The notes under the pieces were generated by a model. That model had not been told where the DNA came from. It saw nothing but the letters and a program-made list of their open reading frames with translations, and made no database searches. Below, in pieces: positions 15,049 through 23,511 of a stretch of 45,788 nt of DNA. This stretch comes from Chloroflexota bacterium. GTDB lineage: Bacteria; Chloroflexota; Anaerolineae; Anaerolineales; Villigracilaceae. Positions within the stretch are counted from its first letter, which is position 1. The number at the start of each line of letters is the position of its first letter. The DNA is taken from assembly GCA_016191955.1 (NCBI GenBank), contig JACPVC010000087.1:1-45788 (forward strand), written 5' to 3'. Both the position numbers and the translations under genes were made by a program.

Positions 15049-17520
15049 TTACTCGCTCGCAATTTGCTTTCCATAACGCTTTGCCAATTCGCGCCTCAGC
15101 ACTTTGCCGATAAACGTGCGCGGAAATTCATCCATAAAGATCACGAAGCGCGGGACGAGGTGCGGCGGCAGGCGGCGTTTGCAATAGGCAATGACCGACT
15201 CCGCGCTGGGTTTCTCTTTGCCTGCGATCACGAACGCGAATGGATGCCCAGCCACGGCAACGACCGCCACTTCCTTCACCTGTGGGATTTCATAAATCAC
15301 TTCTTCCACATCGCGCGGGAAGGCGGGTTCCTTGCCGCCTTTTTCGGGATACCACATGTCGGCTTTGCGGGCGATAATGTGACAGAAACCATCTTCATCC
15401 ACTTGCGCTACATCGCCGGTGAGCAGCCAGCCGTCGTCCGTGATAACTTCTTTTGTGGCAATATCGTTCTTCCAATACCCCATCATCACCTGCGGACCGC
15501 GAACGGCAAGCTCGCCGATTTGTCCTTGCTCCACTTCCTTGCGCCCCGTCATCAAATCGACAATGACGGCTTCGGTGGAGGGCAGCGGCACACCAATAGT
15601 ACCGAGGCGGCGGTTCTTCCCCAGCGGGTTGGCATGTGTGATCGGCGAAGCCTCGGTCAGTCCGTAGCCTTCGACCAGCTTGCCTTTGGTAAGTTTCTCG
15701 AATGCCTCCTGCACCTCCACCGGCAAAGGAGCAGAGCCACTGATGCACGCCTTGATGGAGCGGATATTATATTTACGCACACCCGAAAAATTATTGATGG
15801 CAACGTACATGCTCGGTGAACCGGGAAAGATGGTCGGCTTATATTTCTTGATAGATTTCAACACGTCCAACGTTTTGAACTGCGGTTTCAAGATCAACGC
15901 CGAGCCCAGTGAGACGGGCACGTTCAAGGCAGCCGTCATGCCGTAGCTATGGAAGAAAGGCACCACACACAAGAATCGCTCCCGACCTTCAACAGCGCTC
16001 GGCAGCCAGTGACGCGTCTGCAAGGCGTTGGCGACCAGGTTACGGTGCGAGAGCATCACGCCCTTAGACAACCCGGTGGTGCCGCCAGTATAAATGATGA
16101 CTGCCATATCATCTGGCTGGACGTCCACGGCGGGAGATTTCGTATCTTGTTGCAAGAACCAGCGGTTCCAGTGCAGGGCATTGCGAAAGTCCAAGCCGCG
16201 GTTACGCCAGCGTGAGATCAAGTATTTCGGTAATGACAAATATTGTCCGGGGTCGGTGAGCACTACATGTGGCACGCCAGCCCCATCTTGAATTTGCTTC
16301 GCCAACCCCGCCCAAGTGGACATGGTCACCAGCACACTGGCATCCGCTTCCTTTACCTGGCGGATCAATTCCTCTGGCTCGGTCATGGGCGGAATCAAAA
16401 CCGCCACACCTCCCGCCTTCAATGTGCCATACAAACCGATCACCATCTGCGGGATGTTCGGCATAAGCAGCACCACACGCGCACCCTTGCCAATCCCCTG
16501 CGCCAGCAGCGCATTGGCAAAACGATTGACTTCGTGATTCAAACCGCGGTAGCTTATCTTCGAGCCTTCGAAGAAGATCGCAGGGCGATTCGGGAAACGC
16601 CGCACAGCCGAACGCAAAAGGTGATGCGCAGGGATACGCGGTATGTCCACGGTGTAAGGCACACCTTCTTCGTAATGGTTGAGCCACACTCGCTCGCGTT
16701 TCAGGTCGTCGCGCTGAGTCTTGGAGACGACAAAGGACTTATCGCGCCATGATTTTTTGGACTCGCCTTTGAGGAAGTTCGTAATCGCCCGATCCACTGC
16801 CTCACGCCTCTCCAACATGACCATGTGGCCGGATGCGCCAATATCAACATCCTCTGCGCCGGGAATGGACCCTGCCACTTTTTCAAACAGTGGACGGTCG
16901 AAGACAATATCGCGGTGCCCTCGTATGACGAGGGTCGGCATGGTGAGCTGCGAGAATTTGTCCCATCCGCGCCAGATGGCCATATTGCGGTGATAGAACT
17001 CTCTGAGCGCATGAGGCGGGGCATGGAGCCACCTGCGCGTAAAGGGACCAATAAGCCTCAAGACTGTCGAAGGCAAGATCAAGCCCAGCTTGAAAAGCGG
17101 ACTTAACCTGAACTCGCCAGCGGTGGCGATGATGATCAAATTTTCGATATGGTCAGGGTGGTTTAGGGCATAGTCAGTAACGATCGCACCGCCGAAGGAA
17201 TGTCCCACTAAAACAAACGGCGGAGATACTTTCAACTGGGTCAGAGCAGTTTCCAGGTCCAGTTGGATGCGTTGCATGTCGTAGCCTGTCGAAGGCTTGT
17301 CGGAGAGTCCATGCCCGCGCAAGTCCAGGGCAACGACGCGGTTATCCATCGCGAACTTTTGCATTTGGTATTGCCACTGCTCCGCCTTGCCGCCGAAGCC
17401 GTGGACAAAGACTATGGTATGTTTTGGGCTTGCCGGGGAAACGTCGATGGCGGAAAGCCGCACCAACGGGTTTGAGGAAATGCGTACTTCGTACCGGTAG
17501 AGATCGAAGTCTATGTCCAT
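15049..17520 (-). CDS. Fusion of an alpha/beta hydrolase and a FadD-like acyl-CoA ligase
   Basis: The 823-residue product joins two enzymes. Residues 1-255 are an alpha/beta hydrolase with VHGFGG, nucleophile Ser108 (GHSFGG), Asp204 (GHRDIVF) and His232 (SGHMVM). After a charged linker, residues 290-823 are an ANL-superfamily adenylating enzyme with the phosphate-binding loop YTGGTTGLSKG (477-487), GYGLTEASP, WLLTGDVA and the C-terminal catalytic Lys806 in TFIGKVLRREL. The hinge region is longer than usual (ADMWYPEKGGKEPAFPRDVEE). The ligase part reads as a long-chain fatty-acid activating enzyme. A thioesterase- or lipase-like supply of the acid to the ligase is inference. An OleB-OleC type fusion is the main alternative. 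Confidence 0.8.
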   Translation of the reverse strand: MDIDFDLYRYEVRISSNPLVRLSAIDVSPASPKHTIVFVHGFGGKAEQWQYQMQKFAMDNRVVALDLRGHGLSDKPSTGYDMQRIQLDLETALTQLKVSPPFVLVGHSFGGAIVTDYALNHPDHIENLIIIATAGEFRLSPLFKLGLILPSTVLRLIGPFTRRWLHAPPHALREFYHRNMAIWRGWDKFSQLTMPTLVIRGHRDIVFDRPLFEKVAGSIPGAEDVDIGASGHMVMLERREAVDRAITNFLKGESKKSWRDKSFVVSKTQRDDLKRERVWLNHYEEGVPYTVDIPRIPAHHLLRSAVRRFPNRPAIFFEGSKISYRGLNHEVNRFANALLAQGIGKGARVVLLMPNIPQMVIGLYGTLKAGGVAVLIPPMTEPEELIRQVKEADASVLVTMSTWAGLAKQIQDGAGVPHVVLTDPGQYLSLPKYLISRWRNRGLDFRNALHWNRWFLQQDTKSPAVDVQPDDMAVIIYTGGTTGLSKGVMLSHRNLVANALQTRHWLPSAVEGRERFLCVVPFFHSYGMTAALNVPVSLGSALILKPQFKTLDVLKSIKKYKPTIFPGSPSMYVAINNFSGVRKYNIRSIKACISGSAPLPVEVQEAFEKLTKGKLVEGYGLTEASPITHANPLGKNRRLGTIGVPLPSTEAVIVDLMTGRKEVEQGQIGELAVRGPQVMMGYWKNDIATKEVITDDGWLLTGDVAQVDEDGFCHIIARKADMWYPEKGGKEPAFPRDVEEVIYEIPQVKEVAVVAVAGHPFAFVIAGKEKPSAESVIAYCKRRLPPHLVPRFVIFMDEFPRTFIGKVLRRELAKRYGKQIASE

Positions 17521-17576
17521 TGAATGAGTTTACAGGAGACGGAGAAGATTGTCAATTTTTATTGTGAAATTCGGTA

Positions 17577-17582
17577 TATAAT
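17577..17582 (+). promoter_or_regulatory. Possible -10 box of the DUF1992-like gene
   Basis: A perfect TATAAT ends 7 bases before the ATG at 17590, which would make the transcript essentially leaderless; there is no ribosome binding site. A TTGTCA lies 22 bases upstream, too far for a standard spacer. Confidence 0.35.
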
Positions 17583-17589
17583 GCGAAAT

Positions 17590-17916
17590 ATGAGCATCGA
17601 GAAAGTGGTCGAAGCCATCATAAAGGAAGCATAGGAACGCGGCGATTTTGATAACCTCAAAGGCAAGGGGCAGCCTATTGACCTCGACGCCTACTTTGAG
17701 ACCCCGGAAGATCTGCGCCTTGCCTACTCTGCTTTGAAGAATGCCGGCATTATCTCTCCTGAAGTGGAATTGCTCCAGGAAATTGCCGCTCTAAAGGAAC
17801 GGCTCACCAACACCTACGAGGAAAGCCAGCGCAGCAAGATCAAGAAGCTCATCAACGACAAGCAGTTGCGGTTGAACATCATGATGGAACGCCAGAAGAA
17901 ACACCGCAAGGGATAA
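17590..17916 (+). pseudogene. DUF1992 (DnaJ-homologue subfamily C member 28-like) gene interrupted by an amber codon
   Basis: The frame from ATG 17590 reads MSIEKVVEAIIKEA, then TAG at 17632-17634, then ERGDFDNLKGKGQPIDLD and on to HRKG at 17916. The part after the stop carries the family hallmark 'ERG.FDNL.GKG.P', and the residue at the stop is normally Gln, so a single CAG-to-TAG change explains it. The rest of the frame is intact for 94 codons. The ORF track shows only the last 60 residues from an internal ATG. The change could be a real recent nonsense mutation, a sequencing error or suppression. The function of the family is poorly known. Confidence 0.75.
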
Positions 17917-17986
17917 AACATGCCCGCCGCGCCGAGGATGTATGCCCAGATATGGGTACGGCGGTGTGAGTGCAAGAAAACCTTCT

Positions 17987-18015
17987 TTGACAAAACCCGC
18001 CTGCCCTGCTATACT
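17987..18015 (+). promoter_or_regulatory. Near-consensus sigma-70-like promoter
   Basis: A perfect TTGACA and TATACT are separated by exactly 17 bases. The predicted start is about 18022, roughly 270 bases upstream of the RNase J gene, and an intrinsic terminator follows about 65-105 bases later. Confidence 0.7.
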
Positions 18016-18021
18016 TCCAAG

Positions 18022-18129
18022 CGTTAAGTTGACTTTTCTGGCGCTAAAGCGCCATTTGTTTGAGAACAATCGTGTTTTACCGGCACCGATCTTCGCGAGC
18101 AAGTCAGCGAAGGTCTTTTTGTTTGTTTG
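18022..18129 (+). ncRNA. Candidate small RNA or attenuated leader of the RNase J gene
   Basis: A strong promoter feeds a predicted transcript of about 105 bases with a first hairpin TGGCGC-TAAA-GCGCCA (18039-18054), a single-stranded middle and a terminal hairpin with a T-run. The segment AAGGTCTTTT (18110-18119) inside the terminator has a perfect 10-base complement, AAAAGACCTT, at 18134-18143, allowing an alternative fold. It does not match any riboswitch class I can recall. Confidence 0.5.
18088..18129 (+). terminator. Intrinsic terminator upstream of RNase J
   Basis: GATCTTCGC pairs with GCGAAGGTC (nine pairs, one G-T) around a 10-base loop and runs into TTTTTGTTTGTTTG. It ends no gene, so it belongs to a short RNA or an attenuator. 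Confidence 0.65.
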
Positions 18130-18228
18130 AGGGAAAAGACCTTTCACCATTCCGCCGAACCAAAACCAATGGGAACTTTGAGGGATTCTCATTCTGCGTG
18201 CATGCAGGTATCGTGTCGGCACTTACCT

Positions 18229-18257
18229 TGACTTTAACCGCATAGGCGGTTTACTAA
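18229..18257 (+). promoter_or_regulatory. Probable proximal promoter of the RNase J gene
   Basis: TTGACT and TACTAA are 17 bases apart, and the spacer contains a small hairpin (AACCGC-ATAG-GCGGTT). The predicted start leaves a leader of about 30 bases with GTGAGG 16 bases before the ATG. Confidence 0.4.
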
Positions 18258-18292
18258 AATTTTGAAATCTGTGAGGTATACAGAAAAACTAT

Positions 18293-19936
18293 ATGAGTAA
18301 AAAAAATAAATTAAGAATTATCCCGCTCGGGGGGCTCGGCGAAGTGGGAAAGAACATGATGGCGTACGAGTTTGGTAACGACATCATCGTGGTCGACGCT
18401 GGCATCATGTTCCCGAAGAATGACATGCTGGGTGTGGACTACATCATCCCAGACTATGAGTATTTGAAGAAGCGGGCAAACCGCGTCCTGGGCTTGTTCA
18501 TCACTCACGGACACGAAGACCACATTGGGGCGATCCAACATTTTATCGAAGACATTCCCGTCCCGGTCTATGCCACGCCGCTCACCCGTGGGCTGATCGA
18601 AGCAAAATTACATCGCAATGGCGCGCAGCACAAAGCCCAGATGAAGACCATTCAAGCGGGTGAAGCGACCAAGGTGGGTCCCTTCACGCTCGAATATTTC
18701 CACGTCAACCATTCCATCCCAGATGGAGTTGGCATCGGCATCACCACCCCGGCGGGTCTCATCGTTCACATGAGCGACTTCAAATTCGACCAAACCCCGG
18801 TGGATGGCTGGCCCACCGACTTTGCCAAACTCTCCGAATTCTCGAATCGCGGCGTGGACTTGTTGCTGTCTGATTCGACCAACGCCGAGCGCCCCGGTTG
18901 GACTCCTTCCGAGATGGTCATCGGCCCCGCCTTCGACAAAGTTTTTGCAGACGCCAAAGGACGGATCATCATCGCCACCTTCGCTTCGCTCATTTCGCGC
19001 GTACAGCAAGTGGCAGATGCCGCAGCCAAGACCGGACGCAAGATGGCATTAGCCGGTCCGAGCATGGTGGATAACGTCAAGATCGCACGCAAGATGAAGT
19101 ATCTCGAAATTCCAGACGAGCTCATCGTGCCCATTGAGCAGGCTCTGCAAATGCAGAACCACAAAGTGGTCATCATGTGTACAGGCTCGCAAGGCGAACC
19201 GTCTTCCATCGTGGGGCGGCTCTCGGCTGGTACCAACCGTCAGTTCGACCTCAAAGAAGGCGATACGGTCGTACTTTCCTCACACCCAATTCCGGGCAAC
19301 GAAGAGTCCATCAGCAAGACCATCAACCGTCTGCTGAGGCGCGGCGCGAAAGTCATACACGATGGCATCGCCCCCATTCACGTATCCGGGCACGCGGCGC
19401 AGGAAGAGCAGAAGCTGCTCATCAACCTCGTCAAGCCGAAGCACTTCATGCCGATCCACGGCGAACTGCGCCAATTGACGCGTCACGCCGAACTTGCCCA
19501 ACAGTTGGGCATCGAACAGGAAAACATCATCGTGACCGAGAACGGTCAGGTGGTGGAATTGGTCGGCAAAAAGCTCATGCGCGGCGAACGCATTCCTGGC
19601 GATTATGTCTTCGTCACCGGCGAGTCCATCGGCGACATCGACCACGACGTGATGCGCGAACGCAGTCAACTTGCCCGCAACGGCATCCTGCTGATCGACA
19701 TCAGCATCGAAAAGAAAACCGGTCGTTTGCTGCACGCTCCTGAGATCATCACGCGCGGCTTCGTCTCCCCCGAAGAAGCCGAAACCCTGCTGCCCGAAAT
19801 TCGCAAGCTCGTCTTGCGCATGGTCCACGATGACGGCTTCGACGACGAGAAAGACATCATCAACGCCGTGAAAAGTTATTTACATCAACAGACCAAACGC
19901 AGACCAATGGTCTTCGTCACATTGAGCAAAGCATAA
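18293..19936 (+). CDS. rnj: Ribonuclease J
   Basis: The 547-residue protein has the size and motifs of the RNase J family of dual endo- and 5'-exoribonucleases that process and degrade mRNA and mature rRNA. The metallo-beta-lactamase core carries HGHEDH (72-77) and DFKFDQTPVDG. The beta-CASP region includes SDSTNAERPGWTPSE and GSQGEPSS, and MPIHGELRQLTRHA supplies a late metal-binding His. The last 100 residues form the usual C-terminal domain. The ATG at 18293 has only a distant GTGAGG, so translation may be controlled. The upstream leader with a terminator suggests regulation of this gene. Confidence 0.95.
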   Translation: MSKKNKLRIIPLGGLGEVGKNMMAYEFGNDIIVVDAGIMFPKNDMLGVDYIIPDYEYLKKRANRVLGLFITHGHEDHIGAIQHFIEDIPVPVYATPLTRGLIEAKLHRNGAQHKAQMKTIQAGEATKVGPFTLEYFHVNHSIPDGVGIGITTPAGLIVHMSDFKFDQTPVDGWPTDFAKLSEFSNRGVDLLLSDSTNAERPGWTPSEMVIGPAFDKVFADAKGRIIIATFASLISRVQQVADAAAKTGRKMALAGPSMVDNVKIARKMKYLEIPDELIVPIEQALQMQNHKVVIMCTGSQGEPSSIVGRLSAGTNRQFDLKEGDTVVLSSHPIPGNEESISKTINRLLRRGAKVIHDGIAPIHVSGHAAQEEQKLLINLVKPKHFMPIHGELRQLTRHAELAQQLGIEQENIIVTENGQVVELVGKKLMRGERIPGDYVFVTGESIGDIDHDVMRERSQLARNGILLIDISIEKKTGRLLHAPEIITRGFVSPEEAETLLPEIRKLVLRMVHDDGFDDEKDIINAVKSYLHQQTKRRPMVFVTLSKA

Positions 19937-19940
19937 AATT

Positions 19941-19976
19941 GTAGCGCGAGATAATATCTCGCGCTACTTTATTTTT
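19941..19976. terminator. Bidirectional terminator between RNase J and mutY
   Basis: GTAGCGCGAGAT and ATCTCGCGCTAC form a perfect 12-bp stem with a 3-base loop, followed by TTTATTTTT on the plus strand. The mutY stop codon (TAG, 19964-19966) lies inside the right arm, so the same stem serves the end of both convergent genes. Confidence 0.8.
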
Positions 19977-21001
19977 CGGGCAATTTGTCGATCCACCTTC
20001 CCCATCGGGTAATCCTCCAACTCGCTGAGCTTCACCCACTTCAAACTTTTATTTTTAGGGATGGAAACCCTGTCGCACAAAAATGGATGTACTGTGACTC
20101 GAAAGTGGCTGTAGGCATGTTCGACGACTTGCAGCGCCTCTTTTTTCTTAACCTGTAACTGGGTCGCTCCCTTCAAAGCTTTGACCAACGCCTTAGCCGC
20201 TTCGCCCTTCACTCGCGCGTTCGGAAATTCCCACATCCCCCCCAACAACCCCTCCGCCGGGCGTTGACTCAACAACACGCGCCCACGCTCCACAATCACC
20301 GCCGCCGCATGGACATAAGATGGTACAGCCTTCTTCGGCTTCAAGACCGGGCGTAACTCTTGCGTCCCATTTTCACGCGCCTTGCACAATTTCATTAGCG
20401 GACACAGCAAACAGCGCGGGTTTTTCGGCAGACAGATCGTCGCGCCCAAGTCCATCAACGCCTGGTTGTAATCGCCTGCCTGACCCGTGGGCAAATTCTG
20501 CGCCGCCAACTCCCAGAGAATTCTTTCACCTGCTGGAGAATCCGCAAACTCATCGACATCGAAGAGACGCGAGAACACACGTCGCAAATTACCATCGAGA
20601 GTTGGCTCATCCATGCTGAAAGCCATCGAAGCAATCGCGCCGACGGTATAGCGACCAATGCCGGGCAAACTTCGCAAATCGTCCAAATTACGCGGCAACT
20701 CGCCGTTGAATTTTTCAGCAACAACTTTTGCAGCTTTATACAAGTTCCGAGCGCGGCTGTAATAACCAAGCCCTTCCCACGCGTTGAGCACATCCTGCTC
20801 GCTGGCAGAGGCAAGCGCTTTCACGGTGGGAAATAACTTCATCCATTTTTCAAAATAAGGAATGACCGTATCCACCCGCGTTTGCTGGAGCATGATCTCA
20901 GAGACCCACACCGCGTATGGATCCGGATGGTCGCGCCAGGGGAGAGTCCGCTTTTGGGTGTGGTACCAGCTTAGGAGTTGGGAAGCAATGCGGTTTTTCA
21001 T
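19964..21001 (-). CDS. mutY: A/G-specific adenine glycosylase MutY
   Basis: The 345-residue enzyme removes adenine mispaired with 8-oxoguanine. It has the helix-hairpin-helix LPGIGRYTVGAI, the catalytic Glu35 (SEIMLQQTRV) and Asp136 (LDGNLRRV). The iron-sulfur cluster ligands are in CLPKNPRCLLCPLMKLC, with the correct 6-2-5 spacing. The C-terminal NUDIX-like 8-oxoG recognition domain begins near residue 225 (VHAAAVIVERGRVLLSQRP). All key residues are present. It is convergent with RNase J. Confidence 0.95.
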   Translation of the reverse strand: MKNRIASQLLSWYHTQKRTLPWRDHPDPYAVWVSEIMLQQTRVDTVIPYFEKWMKLFPTVKALASASEQDVLNAWEGLGYYSRARNLYKAAKVVAEKFNGELPRNLDDLRSLPGIGRYTVGAIASMAFSMDEPTLDGNLRRVFSRLFDVDEFADSPAGERILWELAAQNLPTGQAGDYNQALMDLGATICLPKNPRCLLCPLMKLCKARENGTQELRPVLKPKKAVPSYVHAAAVIVERGRVLLSQRPAEGLLGGMWEFPNARVKGEAAKALVKALKGATQLQVKKKEALQVVEHAYSHFRVTVHPFLCDRVSIPKNKSLKWVKLSELEDYPMGKVDRQIARKIK

Positions 21002-21042
21002 GAGTTACCAGTAAACATTGGATAGTAACCAGCGGACAGTGA
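21002..21042. repeat. Short self-similar CAGTRA-type repeat
   Basis: The gap between mutY and the glycosyltransferase gene is made of near-copies of 'agtaaccag', 'cagtgatcag' and 'agttatcag'. A similar run occurs inside the glycosyltransferase gene near 23045-23066. Confidence 0.35.
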
Positions 21043-23511
21043 TCAGTTATCAGGGCAGGGGTCGGTTAGTGGAGCGCTTTGGTATGAGGTGCCTTTGAAA
21101 GTGACCACACGGACATTGAGAAGGTCGTTGTCGCCGGAGCAGGCAAGGACGATGCTATCCGCTCCTTGCGGGAAGTCCAGCAATTCCTTGGTCGGGTAGA
21201 TCAGGTTCTGATGGCTGGAATTGATAAGGATGAAACCGATGCGGGGAAAGTCTTGTATGACATAGGCGGGCCAGGGATTGGCAGAGGAAAGACCCTCCCC
21301 TCTCCAATACATGCGCGGGAAGAGCAGCCTGCCCTCCGCGAGAACCGCTTTGGGCTGCTGAAGAAATGCTTGAATCTCGTTCCGGTCATACCCGCTCGAC
21401 TCAAGTTTTGCGATCAACTCATCTTGCGTGGATGTGTAACGCGGTTCGGCTAATCCCTTTGCAAGCCAGGGCAAAGAGCCAACGAACACAAATGCCAGCA
21501 CAGGCAAAAGATGCAGAAGGCGGAAATCGCCGAATTGAATCGTCTTCACTTCGGGAGCTTCGTACTCTGTAAGTATTTTTTCGCCCTTCACACCAAACAA
21601 TAGGGGCAAAGCGCCGAAAATTTCCGCGACGCCAATTGCAAAATAGAAGTAGACCACCCAGTCCACGGGCATGTTGTAGCGCCAACTGGAAAAGCGAGCG
21701 ATGCCATTCGACAGCGCATACCCCAAATTGAACACCAGCGGGATGAGCGAAAGCCATCTCATGCGCCGCCACGCCGCGCCGAACCCGATTGCGATGAGAG
21801 CGAGATAGACCAGGAGCAGAATGATGTTGTACCACTCCAGCGTTCCGTTCCATTCGACCCAATACAAGTTGACGGGTTCCTGCAATCCGTTGAACGGCTT
21901 GATGAGCGGTAACGAAAGCAGACCGCCAATCTCCGTATTTAGGAAATGGGAGGTGATAAAGTTCGCCACATAGGCGGGGTTTTCGAGAGTAAAAGAAACG
22001 ATCCGTTCCCGCACACTGTCGGTTTTCGGGTCGAACTGGCTGAGGTCGAGGTTGCCAGTGAAGGCATATTGGCTGTAAATGATCGCCACTTGATTGGGGT
22101 CATCAAAGGAAAATTTCCCTGAAATAGTGTAGTTGTGGGTCAACCACGGCAGGACAGCAAGCAGCATGGTAGCGGCAAAGACAATGCCTGCTTTGATCCA
22201 CTCGCCCCATTTGAAATTCAGGACCAGCAAGACCAGCAGGAACAGGAATGGCAGCGTCAACATGGACTGGGTGCGGAACAAGAGAAACACGCCAAAGGCA
22301 CCGCCCGTAATCAACGTCGAGCGAAGGTCCCGCCGTTCGAGCCACCAGAGGATGACCAGACAGATTATCACGATGCTAAATGCCGTTGGGAAGTCGGTGG
22401 TAAATACTTTGGAGTTGGCAACGCGGGTATTCGAAGCGATCCACAAACCCGTATATTCGCGGAAGATGGCGAAGAGGGCAACCGTCACACCGGCGGCGGG
22501 AGAGTGAAGTTTCTTTGCGAGAAAATATAGCGCAACGGGAAAGAGTGCCAACACCAAAGTCTGCGCGGCGATGATGGCAGGATAGCTCTGGTCAAAGAGC
22601 AAGTGCAGGAAGGCAAGAAAGACTACATACAGCGGACGAGGCGGAATCCCACCGAAGTAACCGGTGCCGATCAGCAGGCTTTGGGCAGAAAAATCATAAA
22701 AACCGGCATCTGAATATGGCAGTGGCATGTTCGTCGGCGGGGTAATAGAGACATAAAAGCTGTTTGCCAGAGTCTCAAGTGGAACGCCGGGCCAGAGGAT
22801 GGCGGCGAGGAGATAAAGAGCGAAGGGAATGAAGGATAAAGGATGAGGGATGAGGGATGAGTTGGAAAGTCCCACAGGGAGGCTTCGCACTGATGAGTGG
22901 AAAGTGGAAAGTAGAAGAGTGGAAAAACCAATGAGAAGTGCGACGACGAAGTGCCAGCCTTGAATGGCTACGCCGGGTTCGCCCCAGTAGCCGGTGTCTG
23001 GTGTGATGCCGATCTTGGTGATGGCGACGAAGAGAAAGACAATAATCAGTGAGCAGTAAACAGTGAAGGCTGCAAGATAGATTGGCTTGCGGTCGGATAA
23101 AGAGCGCGAGTGGAATCCGTTTTTGAGGAGAAGGAGGAAGATGGTCGCTTCGAAGGCGAGGAAAAAGAGGAGCCAGAGGAGCGGGCTGAGACGTTCATAA
23201 AATGGCAGGAGTCGCTCTGGGTTGAGATAACGTAAGAGGAACAGGATCAGGCTAAACGTCAGTGTGAGAAGCGCGGAAAATAAAATGACTGGCGTGGTGA
23301 TAAATCGTTCGAAGCGTGAAAGATCGCGGCGTGCGAAAAGTCCCAATCCAATCCCTGCAAGAAAAAGCCCCCCCATCACGCCAAGCAAAACCAGGCGTGC
23401 GAATGAAATACCTTCGGATGGGATGCGAAGGAGAATGACTATGGCAATTAGAGACTGAAATGCCGCGGCAAAGAAAAACCACGGCAGGAATTTGGTGAAT
23501 TTATTTTGCAT
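21043..23511 (-). CDS. Multi-spanning membrane glycosyltransferase, GT-C / PMT-like
   Basis: The 822-residue protein has about 13-15 hydrophobic helices over residues 1-650 and a C-terminal region of about 150 residues that is probably extracytoplasmic. The early loop contains YSDAGFYDFSAQSLLIGTG, whose acidic residues match the first-loop Asp position of GT39/PMT-type enzymes that use polyprenyl-phosphate sugars. The sugar and acceptor are unknown. A stretch of about 25 residues near 213-240 (RSLPVGLSNSSLIPHPLSF) is encoded by GGATGA-type repeat DNA and looks like an in-frame insertion in a loop. The gene has no obvious partners. Confidence 0.65.
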   Translation of the reverse strand: MQNKFTKFLPWFFFAAAFQSLIAIVILLRIPSEGISFARLVLLGVMGGLFLAGIGLGLFARRDLSRFERFITTPVILFSALLTLTFSLILFLLRYLNPERLLPFYERLSPLLWLLFFLAFEATIFLLLLKNGFHSRSLSDRKPIYLAAFTVYCSLIIVFLFVAITKIGITPDTGYWGEPGVAIQGWHFVVALLIGFSTLLLSTFHSSVRSLPVGLSNSSLIPHPLSFIPFALYLLAAILWPGVPLETLANSFYVSITPPTNMPLPYSDAGFYDFSAQSLLIGTGYFGGIPPRPLYVVFLAFLHLLFDQSYPAIIAAQTLVLALFPVALYFLAKKLHSPAAGVTVALFAIFREYTGLWIASNTRVANSKVFTTDFPTAFSIVIICLVILWWLERRDLRSTLITGGAFGVFLLFRTQSMLTLPFLFLLVLLVLNFKWGEWIKAGIVFAATMLLAVLPWLTHNYTISGKFSFDDPNQVAIIYSQYAFTGNLDLSQFDPKTDSVRERIVSFTLENPAYVANFITSHFLNTEIGGLLSLPLIKPFNGLQEPVNLYWVEWNGTLEWYNIILLLVYLALIAIGFGAAWRRMRWLSLIPLVFNLGYALSNGIARFSSWRYNMPVDWVVYFYFAIGVAEIFGALPLLFGVKGEKILTEYEAPEVKTIQFGDFRLLHLLPVLAFVFVGSLPWLAKGLAEPRYTSTQDELIAKLESSGYDRNEIQAFLQQPKAVLAEGRLLFPRMYWRGEGLSSANPWPAYVIQDFPRIGFILINSSHQNLIYPTKELLDFPQGADSIVLACSGDNDLLNVRVVTFKGTSYQSAPLTDPCPDN
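22833..22925. repeat. GGATGA-type repeat inside the glycosyltransferase gene
   Basis: Near-tandem copies of 'aaggatgaggg' and 'gatgagggatgag' continue into 'gtggaaagtggaaagtag'. The reading frame stays open across it. A similar GGATGA run lies at 26486-26513. Such low-complexity DNA is unlike the flanking codons. Confidence 0.5.

Larger units (their letters stand above)
17917..18292 (+). other. Regulatory gap upstream of RNase J
   Basis: This 376-base gap holds two promoter-like sequences, a short hairpin, an intrinsic terminator and a complementary segment just past it, each listed separately. I see no coding frame with a ribosome binding site. The phrase TTGACTTT followed by a short hairpin occurs twice (18029 and 18229). 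Confidence 0.5.

Noticed and set aside
17632-17634. Stop-codon reassignment of TAG in this genome
   Set aside because: Only one in-frame TAG in a conserved gene was found, and TAG is used as a true stop elsewhere (for example mutY and rpmJ).
18060-18245. 61-residue plus-strand ORF upstream of RNase J
   Set aside because: It runs through the terminator hairpin, has no ribosome binding site and no recognisable composition.
20455-20500. LPTGQAG stretch in MutY as an in-frame repeat insertion
   Set aside because: The sequence LPxGxAGxYNQALMDLGA is a normal variant of this MutY region in many bacteria, and protein length is typical.
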